A stretch of 64,000 nt of DNA from Diphasiastrum complanatum (lineage: Eukaryota; Streptophyta; Lycopodiopsida; Lycopodiales; Lycopodiaceae), in NCBI GenBank assembly GCA_029204225.1, contig CM055113.1, positions 32,863,363 to 32,927,362 of the forward strand, given 5' to 3'. Shown here piece by piece: positions 1 to 11,189 of the stretch. Each line of letters starts with the position of its first letter. The first letter of the stretch is position 1. The notes beneath the pieces were generated by a model. The model had not been told where the DNA came from. It was given only the letters and a program-made list of their open reading frames with translations, and searched no databases. The translations under genes and the position numbers were made by a program.

Positions 1-240
1 TAATCATGCCTAGATCGTGTGAGGTGATGGCACATCGATCTGAGCTCTCTGGACTTCGCTAGAACCGATCAAAGATTTTCTGCCATAGGAACCTGGCGTC
101 GGCTGGATTCTGGTCACAGTGGCGCCGGGAGCAGCGTCGGCGCCGTTGGCGCCGGGAGCAGCAGGGGCGCTGCTGGCGCCGGGGACATAGCTGGCGCCGA
201 TGGCGCCGAAAGTAAAGCTTGTAAAGATAGCTTTACAACA
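1..240 (-). repeat. Left LTR, partial (3' LTR of the minus-strand element)
   Basis: This matches 3972-4184 almost base for base and ends in the same CTTTACAACA. It carries a 27 bp tandem duplication (the GGCGCC-rich stretch near 120-165) that the right LTR lacks. Several GGCGCC palindromes are packed in 120-210. The terminal 222-238 is a perfect inverted repeat, TTGTAAAG and CTTTACAA, with a short loop. The rest of this LTR lies left of the window. Confidence 0.85.
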
Positions 241-253
241 TCCACCCCACCTT
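241..253 (-). other. Polypurine tract of the minus-strand LTR element
   Basis: Read on the minus strand this is AAAGGTGGGGTGGA directly followed by the LTR start TGTTGTAAAG, the expected position for the plus-strand priming tract of an LTR retrotransposon. Confidence 0.75.
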
Positions 254-825
254 TATAAAATCTGATGTCCTCATCAGATGTCAGATTAAAGTAAAGGTGT
301 CTCCCAATTAAAATAACTATACATTTAAGCTACTTGGCACAGTACTCAATTTACTGGCCACTTTTTATTAACATTGAAGCTGGCACACCACAAGTCGGAG
401 GCTCAGCTCTTTGTACTGAAAAATTACATAATTTGAAAATATATCTTTGTCTGGGAAAAGCGTAGATTTGATATCGCTTTCGTAAAACCCGAGAACCTTA
501 TTAACTGGTGACAGAGGCCTTTCTTTGAAATGTTCGCCCCTGTCGCTTCTGACTTTCGACTTTGGAACTCCTTTGAGCTCCTGATTTGTCCTTGATGCAC
601 TTTGTGTTGAGCTCCCTGAGCTCCAGATTTGTTCAGTTCCGCACAGGTATCAAGGCTCCCTGAGCCGAAGGATTTATCGTTTGATTGCCCACTTTATGGT
701 CCACTCCGTGCCTTGTTGCTTCTGCACCTTGATTTCTCTCCTTGTCCAAGCCTGATCTTGATACTTTTCCATCTTGGCTCTTTAAGGTAGGCAAAGATTG
801 AGTACTCCGCAATGCACCTCTCACT

Positions 826-1195
826 TAGCTTGAAGTAGCTCTTTGAATCAGCCCAAATGTAACCATTGACCTCGTGGAAAGCCAAAGGGTCGCACCAGTT
901 TGATCCGCATCCGAACTATCTCTTCGCGTTTGTTTGAAGCACCATGTCCGTCGCGCAAAACTTGACTTTCACAATTCCATCACTGGTTAGTTGTCTCACA
1001 GTCAAAACAATAAGTGTACATCGAGCTTGGCTTCAAGTAGCTCTCTTTGAATCAGAAACATGCACCCAGAGTTTGCACTAATCCGATCTCAACGCGAACT
1101 GTCCCTTAGCGTCCGTTCGAAATACCAAGTCTCTCATGCAAGACTCAACTTTCACAGTTCCTTCATTGATCAGCTGCCTTACACGTAACACAAGC
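826..1195. repeat. Diverged tandem duplication, about 200 bp unit, two copies
   Basis: The block beginning TGAAGTAGCTCTTTGAATCAG near 830 recurs near 1039 as CAAGTAGCTCTCTTTGAATCAG. The two share an ordered series of matches: a GATCCG-like stretch, CGCGAACT-like words, ACTTTCACA.TTCC.TCA and a final CAGTCAAAACA-like end. It lies inside the non-coding interior of the LTR element. Confidence 0.6.
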
Positions 1196-2040
1196 CAGCG
1201 TACTCATATGTTTCCTCATCATTGCTGGTCCAGAGAAAGCCTATAACAAACTTTCCTTTCCACAACAAAAACATGTCAACTTATTAGGTCCAAAGTTCGC
1301 CAGTCTCCTCGTGTGAGTATGGCTAGGTCACCTTGAATTTGCCCCCATTTTGATCAACTTTAATTCAAAATTTGCCCCAAGAGAGAGGTGTGTGTGATAG
1401 TTCCCCTCCACTTAATAAATCAGCTGATCGGACTTTAGAGTAGAGTTCTTCGGACAAAAAGCCTTTCCAACACTTTGCTTCCCATCGGCTAGGATTATGG
1501 CTCGATCCAACTTGTTGCCAATCTCTGAAGAGGATCCTAGTCTTTTCCCCTTTGAGGAAAAACCCAACTGATACTGGATATCACCCATGCTCAGTGAGTT
1601 TCAGTTCCGAAGGTGGCCGTCCCAAAATGAAGACCAACTGCTCCATAGAAGATCTCCCCTGAAATTGCCCTTTCCAACTTTTGACTTCCTGCTTGCGTCT
1701 GGTGGGCGTTGTCGCAAATGAAACTAACCCAAGAAATAGGCTAGCCATCCATCCTTTGCAAACATTGAGTCGTTTCGTTGTCGTTCACGTGTGAGTACTT
1801 GAACTGCAAATCCGTCCCACAGATTCTGTAGTCCTCTTTGTTTGATGGTATCAGCCTTCAAAAGAAAAGGTTCCTTCTCGAGCCATCAACTCCTTGTATC
1901 ACAAGCAATCATGCAAACCAGGCAAAGCACGAGTACTAAGACTCACCACGAATACATACAAGTAAGACACTCAGGCAGGTTTACTAATAAGTAACAAAGA
2001 CAAGGTCCCCCTTTGAGATGGTCCTGCTAACAGACCTTTG

Positions 2041-2745
2041 CCTGGCCGCGCCCATACAAATCGATCACAGAATCAGCCCACATAGGACACCCCTCCAACC
2101 ATCCGTGCTTTCACCATTAAGCAGCACATTGCCTCAGTTACGCCCCACCACTTTTTGGTCGATAGCCCTTATAGCTAAACGATCGACAGCTATCCTTGAA
2201 TATACCACCTCCGTGGACGCACCCGTGCTTTCACTGTCAGGCAGCACATTGCCTCAGTAACGCCCCCACCAAATCTAGGCGATAGCCCTTATAGCTAAAC
2301 GATCGGCAGCGTACCCCCCAATCGTGGACGCACCCGTGCTTTCACCGTTAGGCAGCACATTGCCTCAGTAACGCCCCCACAAAATTTGGTCGATAGCCCT
2401 TATAGCTAAACGAATGGCAGCTATCCTTGAATATACCACCCCCGTGGACGCACCCGTGCTTTCACTGTTAGGCAGCACATTGCCTCAGTAACGCCCCCAC
2501 CAAATTTAGTCGATAGCCCTTATAGCTAAACGATCGGCAGCATACCACCCAAATCGTGGACGCACCCGTGCTTTCACCGTTAGGCAGCACATTGCCTCAG
2601 TAACGCCCCCACCAAATTTGGTCGATAGCCCTTATAGCTAAACGAACGGTGGTCATCGTGAATATGTCACCCCGCACCCCACAAGGCACAGACCGTGCTA
2701 ACACCATCCTAATGGCAGCACATTGCCTCATCTGTCCTACGTGCA
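2041..2745. repeat. Dimeric higher-order tandem repeat, alternating 120 and 111-112 bp monomers
   Basis: Monomers starting GATAGCCCTTATAGCTAAACGA begin at 2161, 2281, 2392, 2512 and 2624, giving lengths 120, 111, 120 and 112. The long type carries TATCCTTGAATATACCACC; the short type replaces it with GTACCCCCCAATC or ATACCACCCAAATC. The two types alternate, so the real unit is a dimer of about 231 bp. Degraded copies flank the core on the left (from 2041) and on the right (to about 2745, fading to 2880). The array lies just inside the primer-binding end of the LTR element, an unusual place for a satellite-like array. Confidence 0.85.
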
Positions 2746-2950
2746 GACGGCGCCAGGCCGGAACCGCGGAAACTGACCGTGCTTACACCTCAAGGGCAGC
2801 ACTTTGACTCATCAAGCCCCCGTCCTGCCAACCACCCCGACCATGGACGCACCCGTGCTTACACTGTGGGCAGCACCTTGCACAACAGTTGTCTTGATGA
2901 ACCCCAAACCGTGGCCATTTCCGTGAGATTCGCATAGCTGACCGGCCAGT

Positions 2951-2964
2951 CGGCTCTGATACCA
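2951..2964 (-). other. tRNA-Met primer-binding site
   Basis: The minus strand reads TGGTATCAGAGCCG, the complement of the plant initiator tRNA-Met 3' end. It sits two bases from the LTR end at 2967. Confidence 0.85.
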
Positions 2965-2966
2965 CA

Positions 2967-4184
2967 TGTAGCGCAGACATCCCTAAGGGAGCCGGGAACC
3001 ACGACTTAGCTTCCCAGCCTTCAACTCTTGCCATCCAAACCCACTTGACATACAAGCAGCCAACTCGCCAACAACGATCAGACTTAACCAACATGAAGTT
3101 CCGAAAACCAACATTGAGATCCAACCTGGCGCCATGCCAGATCGGGGGTCCCGATGTGGGTGACTTCCCTCCAAGCAAGCCGCCCGACATACATCAAACT
3201 TAACCAACTCGAAGCTTCGTTACAAACGAGTAACATCCATTCCAAGCAAGCGGTCTGACTTACATCAGACTTAACCAACTGAAAGCTTAGTCACGAGCGC
3301 TGGAAGCCAACCTGGCGCCACGCCAGACTGGACAGCCATAAACAGGTAACATCCACCCAAGCAAGCCATCCAACTCAGCCGACAGGTTAGAGCCCGTTCC
3401 CCAAGAGCTTAACCCATTCACGTTCATGCAAGGAACACTCAGAACCACAAGCCGCGACAGATATGGAAACAACCAGTTCCTGGACCAAATGGTCCCGACA
3501 GCATACCGCTGGCGCCACGGACCGAATGGTCCCGACGGCATACCGCTGGCGTCCCGGGATACGACCCTCAGCTATGTGCCAAGTTAAAAATTTTGAAAGC
3601 GGCCTTACAGCTGGCGCTTTTAACGAACACTGAAACCCATAAGGTAATCAGAGTCAGTTTAAGGAAAATCCCACTTTATTGATAAATTTGAGAAGGTTAC
3701 ATTTCAAGTGTGTGACCGACCCTGGTCTCCGGGGCGCTAGCATGCCAAGGCGAGAGCCATGACAACATTCCAGCAAGGGAGGCTGAGACTTGGTTGGAGC
3801 TCGCCCTGAGTCGCAACCCGCACTCCCCTATAGTATTGGTGTGATTCGGCACCTCCCCTCATACCAAGCACTCTACCCAAGCTGGTAAAGCACGTTTTTC
3901 TCTCTCTAGGATTTTTTCTTTCTAGAAAGTCATTTTCTCTCTCTAGATTTTATTGATCCCCAGGCTTCCTTTAATCATGCCTAGATCGTGTGAGGTGATG
4001 GCACATCGATCTGAGCTCTCTGGACTTCGGTAGAACCGATCAAAGATTTTCTGCCATAAGAACCTGGCGCCGGCTGGATTCTGGTCACAGTGGCGCCGGG
4101 AGCAGCAGGGGCGCTGCTGGCGCCGGGGACATAGCTGGCGCCGATGGCGCCGGAAGTAAAGCTTGTAAAGATAGCTTTACAACA
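2967..4184 (-). repeat. Right LTR (5' LTR of the minus-strand element)
   Basis: This is about 1218 bp, begins TGTAGC and ends ACAACA. It contains its own short repeats: 3057-3385 holds diverged units with the words CATCAGACTTAACCAACT, CCAAGCAAGC and CCTGGCGCCA.GCCAG, and 3478-3556 holds a roughly 37 bp unit twice (GGACC.AATGGTCCCGAC.GCATACCGCTGGCG). Its base composition is clearly richer in G+C than the AT-rich flanks. Right of 4184 the sequence switches at once to copia integrase. Confidence 0.8.
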
Positions 4185-4930
4185 CTCTTGATCCCTTGAT
4201 CTTTGCAAAGATCAATAAATTTTGTCAAAAAGTACTCACCACCTCCATCAGATCTCAAAGTCTTGCTGCAACATCCTATTTGCTTTTCAGCTAATGCCTT
4301 GAATTCCCTGAACTTAGCAAAAGCATCTGATTTCTTTCTTATGAAATAAATCCAAATGCATTTGCTATAATCATCAATGAAGGTAATAAAGTAATAGCAA
4401 TCACTAAGAGATCTAGTCTGCATTGGTCCACATAAATCATTTTGGAGAAGATCGAGGATGCCACAGGCTCTCCTTGCTCCACTTTTAGGAAACCTCTCTC
4501 TGTTTTGTTTTCCCAAAATAAAGCTTTCACAAATTTCTCCTTCAAAAGAAATATTAGGCAATCCAAAAACTATATTACCTCTTTCGAGAATATGTAAACT
4601 TTGAGCACTAATATGACCAAATTATTGATGCCAAAGATCACTCCGACTATCAACAATGCTTACCATAGCTTGATCAAAAGATCTCACATTCAATTTGTAG
4701 AGACAATTTTCATTGACTCTAGCTCCTATAGCAATCACTTTGTAATGATTCTTGATGTCCTTGACGAGACATTTTTCTAGGTGATACCTCTCACAACCAG
4801 GATCTTCTCTAACTTTTTTAGTTGGCCCATATGAACATGAATCTAGGGTGTTTTCACACACAGTCCAAAGGTATGTCCAGTTGTCTGAAAGCTGGGATTT
4901 CATTGGTTTATGTGGCAAAAATAGCCCTAG
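4185..4930 (-). pseudogene. Copia GAG-pre-integrase and integrase fragment, interrupted
   Basis: Read on the minus strand from 4918, a degraded pre-integrase segment (ENCLYKLN ... LWHQ) is followed by an in-frame stop near 4625 and then FGHIS, where LWHQ.FGH is expected. The integrase core follows, with NDLCGPM, FIDDYSKCIWIYF and LRSDGGGEYF, the first and second catalytic aspartates of the DDE triad. The frame ends abruptly at KDQGIK, at the LTR border (4184/4185), so the LTR element inserted into it. The matching downstream half would lie left of the window. This is a dead copy, known by family resemblance to Ty1-copia pol. Confidence 0.85.
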
Positions 4931-4974
4931 CCATTTTCACATAAAACCCAACTTACCCCCAAGTGGCAGTTGAG

Positions 4975-5640
4975 CTGGCACATGAATGTGATTGAGATCA
5001 ATCTAAAGTTTGGGACAATCAAATTTGGCCCCTTGTAGATGGAATTGTCTCTTATCACTCAAGGTAGCTCAAATTTGACTTCAATCACCCGTGACAATTT
5101 GAGGATGATGCATATATGTGAGAAAAGTCAATTTTGGTTTGTGATGCTTTACATGCCCCATTGATTCATATTTATTGTACAACAATGAGTTTAGTACATT
5201 CCCTTTACTCAAGTTCCACCACTTATTGATGATATTTGATCCCTATCACATGAGATAGCTCAAATTTGCTACCTATCACACAAAAGATAGTTGACTTGAC
5301 CTTTATCACTCGAGATTATCCATTAAGTGATGAAATTAGCAAAATTTTGACTTCGAGACATTGATATAGCTCAAATTTGGCACCTATCACTTGGAATAGC
5401 CCAAATTTGATGTCTTTCTCTTGACTTAGCTCATCGAGTGATCAAAATCGACGAATATGCAGTTCGGTACATTCAAATTGATTATTTTTTATCCCTTATC
5501 AATGGAATTGGCCTGTGACAGTTTGAGTATGATGCACATATATGAATGGAAAAAGCTCACTTTTGGTCCTTGTCACTCAAGGTTTCTCATAAAGTGATTA
5601 AGTTTGAGAAATTTTGAGCTCATTGTTAGCCGAATTTTTG
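4975..5640. repeat. Short-motif repeat family, copy a
   Basis: This stretch is built from variations of CTATCACTCGAGATAGCTCAAATTTG at irregular spacing of about 40-60 bp. It contains one copy of a longer segment (from about 5097: GATGATGCATATATG, then TGCTTTACATG, GATTCAT.TTTATTGT and GAGTTTAGTACAT). The same segment recurs near 8754, 10147, 10508 and 11673. No coding sequence is visible. Confidence 0.7.
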
Positions 5641-6462
5641 ACACCAAAAATCGGGCTAATTTTGGAACTAAATTTGCTATGATAGGTAAATTGGCATGTA
5701 AAAGCCGCAAAAATTTAAATGTAAAATGACTGAGAATCGCCAATAGTTAGGGGTCCTAGCCCGCCCATAATGTGGCTAGGATTGGCCCTTAAAATATTTT
5801 AGACGGCCTTTACAAACGACCCATGGTATAATTTCAACTACTATGCCAAAATTTTGCAATGTCAAGAAGGGTATGACCAAATGAGCAATGGACGAAAGGC
5901 TAAGAAAATTAGTCATGGGGCCTCCTAATAGCCATTTGGAAAAAAACAAGTCACTCTTAATACTAAGAGAAATGAGGAGGCCAATAAATGGGAGCTATGG
6001 GCATTGGAACCATTAAGGAACCAAAAGAAACAAATGGCACTAGGTATAACAACTTGCAAAAGTGCCCTTCTAATTGGAACATGGAGAAAGAGGCCAACCA
6101 TCCTATAATGCTAACAAAGAAAAAAGGGCTCATAATGGAAAGTTCAAAGTTATTGGAGTTTTAAGAGGCCATTATATAGGCCTGAGGTCAAAATAGGCAT
6201 GCCAGCTTTTAAATAGACACATGAGGTTAAGGGCTAAATTAACATTTAATGCCATTGAAATGAATAATACAAGGTGGTTGTGAAAAATAAACAAAGTGAC
6301 AATATGTCAAACTGAAAAGGTGAAGTCAAATCAGCTCTACAAAAGGAGGTGAAGGTGGTGCACGGAAGGGTCTTCTCCTGCCTCTAGCTACTAACTTCTT
6401 TCTATATGCCGAGTTTTTTTGCCTCTTTAGAAATGTGCGAATGTGTTCTTTGGGTGGTTTTC
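5641..6462. other. Intergenic, nothing recognised
   Basis: AT-rich sequence without long open frames, LTR landmarks or repeats that I can match elsewhere in the window. Confidence 0.5.
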
Positions 6463-7443
6463 AGTATTTCTTTTGTCATTCTCGTGGAAAGCCCAAGGGA
6501 GTTGGCTCAATTGGTTAGCTTGACATCCGAAGTTTCTTTGGTCTCAAGTTCGAGCCTTCCCTTGGAAACCAAGAAGCATTCTCGTGGAAAGGACTGGGGT
6601 GCTGGGTTTTACTCCTGCTCTTGGATGTGTACTTGGGCTGACTCTTCACATTCAATGGCAACTTCTATTGTCCTTGATTTTAAGGAATCCTTTCACTATT
6701 TCTTTTATCATTTTCCTTCTTGCACCCAAGGGAGTTGGCTCAATTGGTTAGCTTGACATCCAAAGTTTCTTTGGTCTCAAGTTCGAGCCTTCCCTTGGAA
6801 ACCAAGAAGCATTTTCCTTCTTGCCCAACGGGGTTGGCTCAACTGGTTAGCTTGGCATCCAAAGTTTCTTTGGTCCAAGGTTCGAGCCTTCCCTTGCAAA
6901 CCAAAAAGCATTTTCCTTCTTGCCCAACGGGGTTGGCTCAGTTGGTTAGCTTGACATCCAAAGTTTCTTTGGTCTCAGGTTCGAGCCTCCCCTTGGAAAC
7001 CAAGAAGCATTTTCCTTCTTGAGTCAATGGGTGTTGGCTCAATTGGTTATCTTGACATCCAAAGTTTCTTTGGTCTCAAGTTCGAGCCTTTCCTTGAAAA
7101 CCAAAAAGCATTTTTCTTCTTGGGAAGGACTCAATGGGATTGGCTTTGTTGGTTAGGTTGTCATCCAAAGTTTCTTTGGTCGCAAGTTGGAGCATTCCCT
7201 TGAAAACCAAGAAGCATTGGTCGCAAGTTGGAGCATTCCCTTGAAAACCAAGAAGCATTCTCTTGGAAAGGACTGAGGTGCTGGGTTTTACTGTGCTCTT
7301 GGATGTGTCCATGGGCAGCGGGCTGATTCTTCACCCTTCAATGGCAACTTCTGTTGTCCTTGATCTTAAGGAATCCTGGTGTACTGAGTTGCTTTAACTT
7401 CTCTTGTCCTTGATCTTAAGGAATCCCGGTGTGCTGAGTTGCG
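6463..7443 (+). mobile_element. tRNA-derived SINE with tandemly multiplied heads
   Basis: Six tRNA-like heads start their A box at 6503, 6736, 6835, 6934, 7035 and 7141. The A box TGGCTCAATTGG fits the RNA polymerase III consensus, and the B box (R)GTTCGAGCC starts 44 bases later, exactly the spacing inside a tRNA. Between them CCAAAGTTTCTTTGG can form an anticodon-arm-like stem. After head 1 (6573-6692) and again after the last head (7259-7373) comes a shared body: GGACTG.GGTGCTGGGTTTTACT, CTTGGATGTGT, CAATGGCAACTTCT and TTGTCCTTGAT.TTAAGGAATCC. Heads 2-6 repeat every 99-106 bp without a body. The tail itself is duplicated (7347-7443), as is a 38 bp piece at 7179-7255. Confidence 0.8.
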
Positions 7444-8720
7444 CTACTGTTCTTAGGGTTCTTAGGAAAGTACTTTCATGATGTGTTCTTAGACGGAGGC
7501 TCAAGAGGGTGTTCTCAGGCTGGTGTCTTCATATGTTCAAAAGAAGCAATGAAAGAGCAAGGACTGGTTGTCGCAGGCTTACAGCAGTTCGCTGAGCAGG
7601 GATCCAAAACCTCAAAATCCCATCTACCCATGCCTCCCGATTTGACTGATGAGCAAATCCAACTAGTAAAACTTGCAGTCCTCAAGGTTCAAGCTCTGGA
7701 CAGCTTGGGGAGTTAAAAATCAAAGGTTCTGCCTGCGATCATGTAATAGAACCGCTGAAACTCTATGGCAGCAGAGTGCAAAAGGTACATCTAATGAATG
7801 TTAGGCTTGAAGCACTCTTTAACAACAAATCGAAGTGTTCCAACAATCATAGTAACGAAGCAGTATGGGCTCTATGGCCACCTTCAAATTCGTTTATCAA
7901 ATTTAATCTCTGCTTTCACTTTGGCTGCCTACTATCAGATTGATGGCTCGAGTGGGTGTGTGAGATCTGCTGATTTGAGGAGTCTCGTGAAGCACCAAAC
8001 CATCGTATATATCTCGTTCCTAGCGGTGAAGAGCACCAGCTCACAGTCTGTCCGCGCCCAACCAGCCCGATCTGCGAGTGAGACCAAAGAGCTTGCAGGT
8101 TCGTGTTTTGCAAAAGAGACCCACTTTTGGGTTGTCATTGACAAAAAGACCCCACATGCGCTTGAGAGAAATTGGTGGTCCAAGCGAGTAAGTTGGACCA
8201 GCGCAAATGGTGACTGAGCCTCCCCTCCCACTGGGCACAATTTTGGACAAGTACTTAGGTAAATTTCTTCTAATTTTGGTGTTGTGTTATCATGTGAGAG
8301 AATGTATATCTTGCGAGTTTGGAAGGATTGAAGCCAATGGGAAAACGTCTTTGTGTAACCAAGTAAAATCACGGTCAGTCTATTTAAAGCATTTGATGAC
8401 TACCGTCTACAGTAGAAATTCTATGCAAGTACATTGGTCTTTTAACACAAATGCATAATCGGTTTTTCTTTATGCAATTAATGTTGTGCTTATAAAGGAT
8501 GGGTTGTCTCTAGTCAATATGATACAATGTTTAGGTGACTAGATCAAACGTGTGATGCCATCATTAAATAGTTTGTTGGGAATGAAGCTTTTATAGTATA
8601 CAATATGTGTGTCGGTGATTTTGCGTTAAAAGACTTGTGATGAATCCCAACCTCTTGGAATATAGAGGGAGGGTTAACGGGACCCGACGAGGTGGAATAT
8701 CCTCCCGGGCCTAGGAATCA
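7444..8720. other. Unassigned region with short open frames
   Basis: Frames at 7483-7716 (plus; contains MPPDLTDEQIQLVKLAVLKV, which reads like protein) and 7798-8217 (plus) resemble exons weakly, but neither belongs to a family I recognise and no convincing splice chain links them. It may be a decayed host-gene piece; I do not call a gene. Confidence 0.3.
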
Positions 8721-8729
8721 ACTCTATTT

Positions 8730-9190
8730 TTTGTCAATCACCTATGACGGATTGAGTATGATGTGCATATATGAGAGAAGTCAATTCTGGTCCATGTTGC
8801 TTTACATGGCTCCAACGAGTTTAGTACATCAACTTTGCTCAAGTTCCACCATTTATTGATGATATTTGATTCCTACTATCACATGATGTAGCTCAAATTT
8901 GCTACCTATCACTCAAGATGGTTGAATTTTCGGCCTTTCTCACTCGAGATCCATTGAGTGATCAAATTAGCAACATTTTGACTTCGAGACATTGCGATAG
9001 CTCAAATTTGGTTCCTATCACTTGGGATAGCCCAAATTCGATGTCTTTCTCTTTACTTAGATGATCGAGCGATCAAAATCGACCAATATGGAGTTCCGTT
9101 TATTCAAACTGATTATTTTTTATCCCTTATCATTGGAATTGACATGTACCACATGATATAATTCAAAATTGACCCGTACCACCCTGACGC
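8730..9190. repeat. Short-motif repeat family, copy b
   Basis: This is homologous to 5097-5480 over its length: GAGTATGATGTGCATATATGAGA, TGCTTTACATGGCTC, GTTTAGTACATC, CATTTATTGATGATATTTGATTCC, then runs of ATAGCTCAAATTTGGT.CCTATCACTTG. Confidence 0.7.
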
Positions 9191-9469
9191 GAATAGTCCC
9201 TCTCAAAAGTTGGCCACCAAGAAGATTCTTCATGTAACTAGTTACTAGGCTAAGGTCTTGTTCATCAAATCCTTTAAGTTTCAGCCTTGCGGCCAAAGCA
9301 GATGGACCGTTTGCCCCATCCCAAGATCCAACTATCAGGTTTTTAAATGCAACAACTCAGATATATGCTATTTCACATGCAAAGGCAGATTCACACCCCT
9401 TGGAGCAACGATCCGACAACCAGCCCAAGAGTTCCCATGTGTCGAAGCACTTGTCCCGGGACCACACGA
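9191..9469. other. Unique insert within the repeat field
   Basis: A sequence of different composition that opens a frame from 9258 (plus, 83 codons, cysteine-rich, unrecognised) before the repeat field resumes. It may be an exon-sized insert, but there is no supporting family match. Confidence 0.25.
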
Positions 9470-10620
9470 TATAACTCAAAATTGCTGTCTATCACTTGAA
9501 ATAGTGTAATATTGGCCCTTATTATAGCTAGAGATTGCCCATTGAGTGATCAAGTTAGTGAAATCATGAGTTTAGAACATTAAAATAACTTGAATTCGAT
9601 GCTTACATACGAGATAACTTGATTTTGGTGTCTACCACTTAAAATAGCTCATTGAGTGATCATAATTGACCAGCATCACATGAGATAGCTCAAACTAGAT
9701 GTCTATCAATGTAAATAGCCCCATTTTGGCACTTGTCACTCGAATTTGATACCTATCACTCAAAATAGCTCAAATTCAATGCCTAACGTGTGATTTTGGT
9801 GCTTATTACTTGAATTTTGACTTAAAGACATTGAATAGCTTGAATTTGATGCCTATCGCTCAACATAGCTCAAATTAGATGTCTAACGTGTGATTTTGGT
9901 GCTTATCAATCAACATGGCTAATCAGGTGATTAGACTCAACCAATTTCAAGTCCAGTATATTAAGATTTGTCAACTTCGACCCGTTATCAATGGAGTTGA
10001 CCCCTATTACACGAGATAACTCAGATTTGATGTTGAAGTGATCAAAATGATTGAGTGACTGAACTTGATCAATCTAAAGTTTGGGACAATACGTTTTGAT
10101 GTCTAATCTATCAAGATGGGTCGAATTTAATGTCAACAACCAGTTTGACTATGATGCATACATATTAGAAAAGTCAATTTTGGTCCTTGTTGTTTTGCAT
10201 GGCACATTGATTCATCCTTATTGTCCAGCATCGAGTTTAGTACATCCAAATTGATCGCGTTCCACAACTTATTGATGATATTGAATCGCACTAAGATGAG
10301 GTAGCTCAAATTTGCTACCTAGCATTCAAGATAGTTGGATTTTTGGCCTTCATCACTCTAGATTGTCCATTGTGTGATGAAATTAGCATAATTTTGGCTT
10401 AGACATTGAAATAACTCGAATTTGGTACCAATCACTCATCACTAGGCTTAGCTCATAGAGCGATGACTTTGTATAGCTAAAACTTAATGTAGATCACCCG
10501 TGACAGTTGGAGTATGATGCGTACATATCAATTTTGGTCTGCATTGCTTCACAAGGCTCGTTGATTCATCTTTATTGTCCAACATCGAGCTTAGTACATC
10601 CAAATTGCTTGAGTTCATCT
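9470..10620. repeat. Short-motif repeat family, copies c and d
   Basis: Long run of CTATCACT...GATAGCTCAAATTTGATG variants. Longer shared segments start near 10147 and, truncated, near 10508 (TGATGCGTACATATCAATTTTGGTC, then TTTATTGTCCAACATCGAGCTTAGTACATCC). Confidence 0.7.
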
Positions 10621-10725
10621 CCTTCGATTAAAAGAGATGAGGGTGTGCGGAAAAAACTGTATTTGAGCACAGTTGCTTCTTGTCAACGTAGTGCTTGGAA
10701 TAGAACAAAATAGAGTGTAAAAGAG

Positions 10726-10728
<3 letters not shown>

Positions 10729-10810
<82 letters not shown>
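10729..10810. repeat. (CT)n microsatellite, about 82 bp
   Basis: An uninterrupted CT dinucleotide run between GAGCGA and GATAAACTTTGG. Confidence 0.98.
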
Positions 10811-10814
<4 letters not shown>

Positions 10815-11189
10815 AACTTTGGGGACAATTAAGCAAAAGTAGGTGCACTATCAATCCAACCAGCACCCACAACGTTGAGAGGAAATGCAAGATGTCACCA
10901 GATTGATCCACCTAAAAGTGTAGGAAACACAATACTTATGCTACCACTGCTTTATTTCTTTATACATGCGATGCTCACCACTAAATGTCTCCCTCCATTT
11001 TATACCTTTCACATACATGCTAGCATGGGCTATGTCAGCGAATGATTGATGAGAGGTGTTGCACCAGTGCACAAGTGCCCGTGGGACGGAGGGAGCCTCG
11101 CATTTTGGAAGCATGGCCGCAACAACTCCAATTTGGCACTAAGTTTACTCTTTGCTTCCTTGATGCTTATTACATGACAAAGTTTATTG
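10811..11189. other. Intergenic, nothing recognised
   Basis: No open frame of note and no match to the neighbouring repeat family; it separates two blocks of that family. Confidence 0.5.

Larger units (their letters stand above)
1..4184 (-). mobile_element. Non-autonomous LTR retrotransposon with internal satellite (left end off window)
   Basis: Two near-identical segments (1-240 and 3972-4184) are the ends of two LTRs. The right LTR begins at 2967 (TGTAGCGCAG) and ends at 4184 (CTTTACAACA), so it is about 1218 bp with TG...CA ends. Immediately left of it, 2951-2964 is the reverse complement of a tRNA-Met primer site. Immediately right of the left LTR, 241-253 is a polypurine tract on the minus strand. 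All landmarks agree on minus orientation. By eye the 213 shared LTR bases differ at 4 positions plus one 27 bp indel. The 2726 bp interior shows no gag, protease, integrase or reverse transcriptase, so the element must depend on proteins from a relative (a large-retrotransposon-derivative type, inferred). It sits inside a copia integrase. Confidence 0.85.

Noticed and set aside
2018-3541. Open frames of 70-135 codons in the satellite and LTR region
   Set aside because: They follow the repeat periodicity in several phases on both strands and match no family.
6490-7260. True tRNA genes
   Set aside because: A and B boxes are well placed, but the acceptor stem does not close convincingly, the units repeat in tandem, and two carry a SINE body. 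They are tRNA-derived, not tRNA genes.
7798-8458. Overlapping frames of 139 and 145 codons on opposite strands
   Set aside because: Both strands are open over the same bases with no family resemblance on either, typical of chance in less AT-rich sequence.
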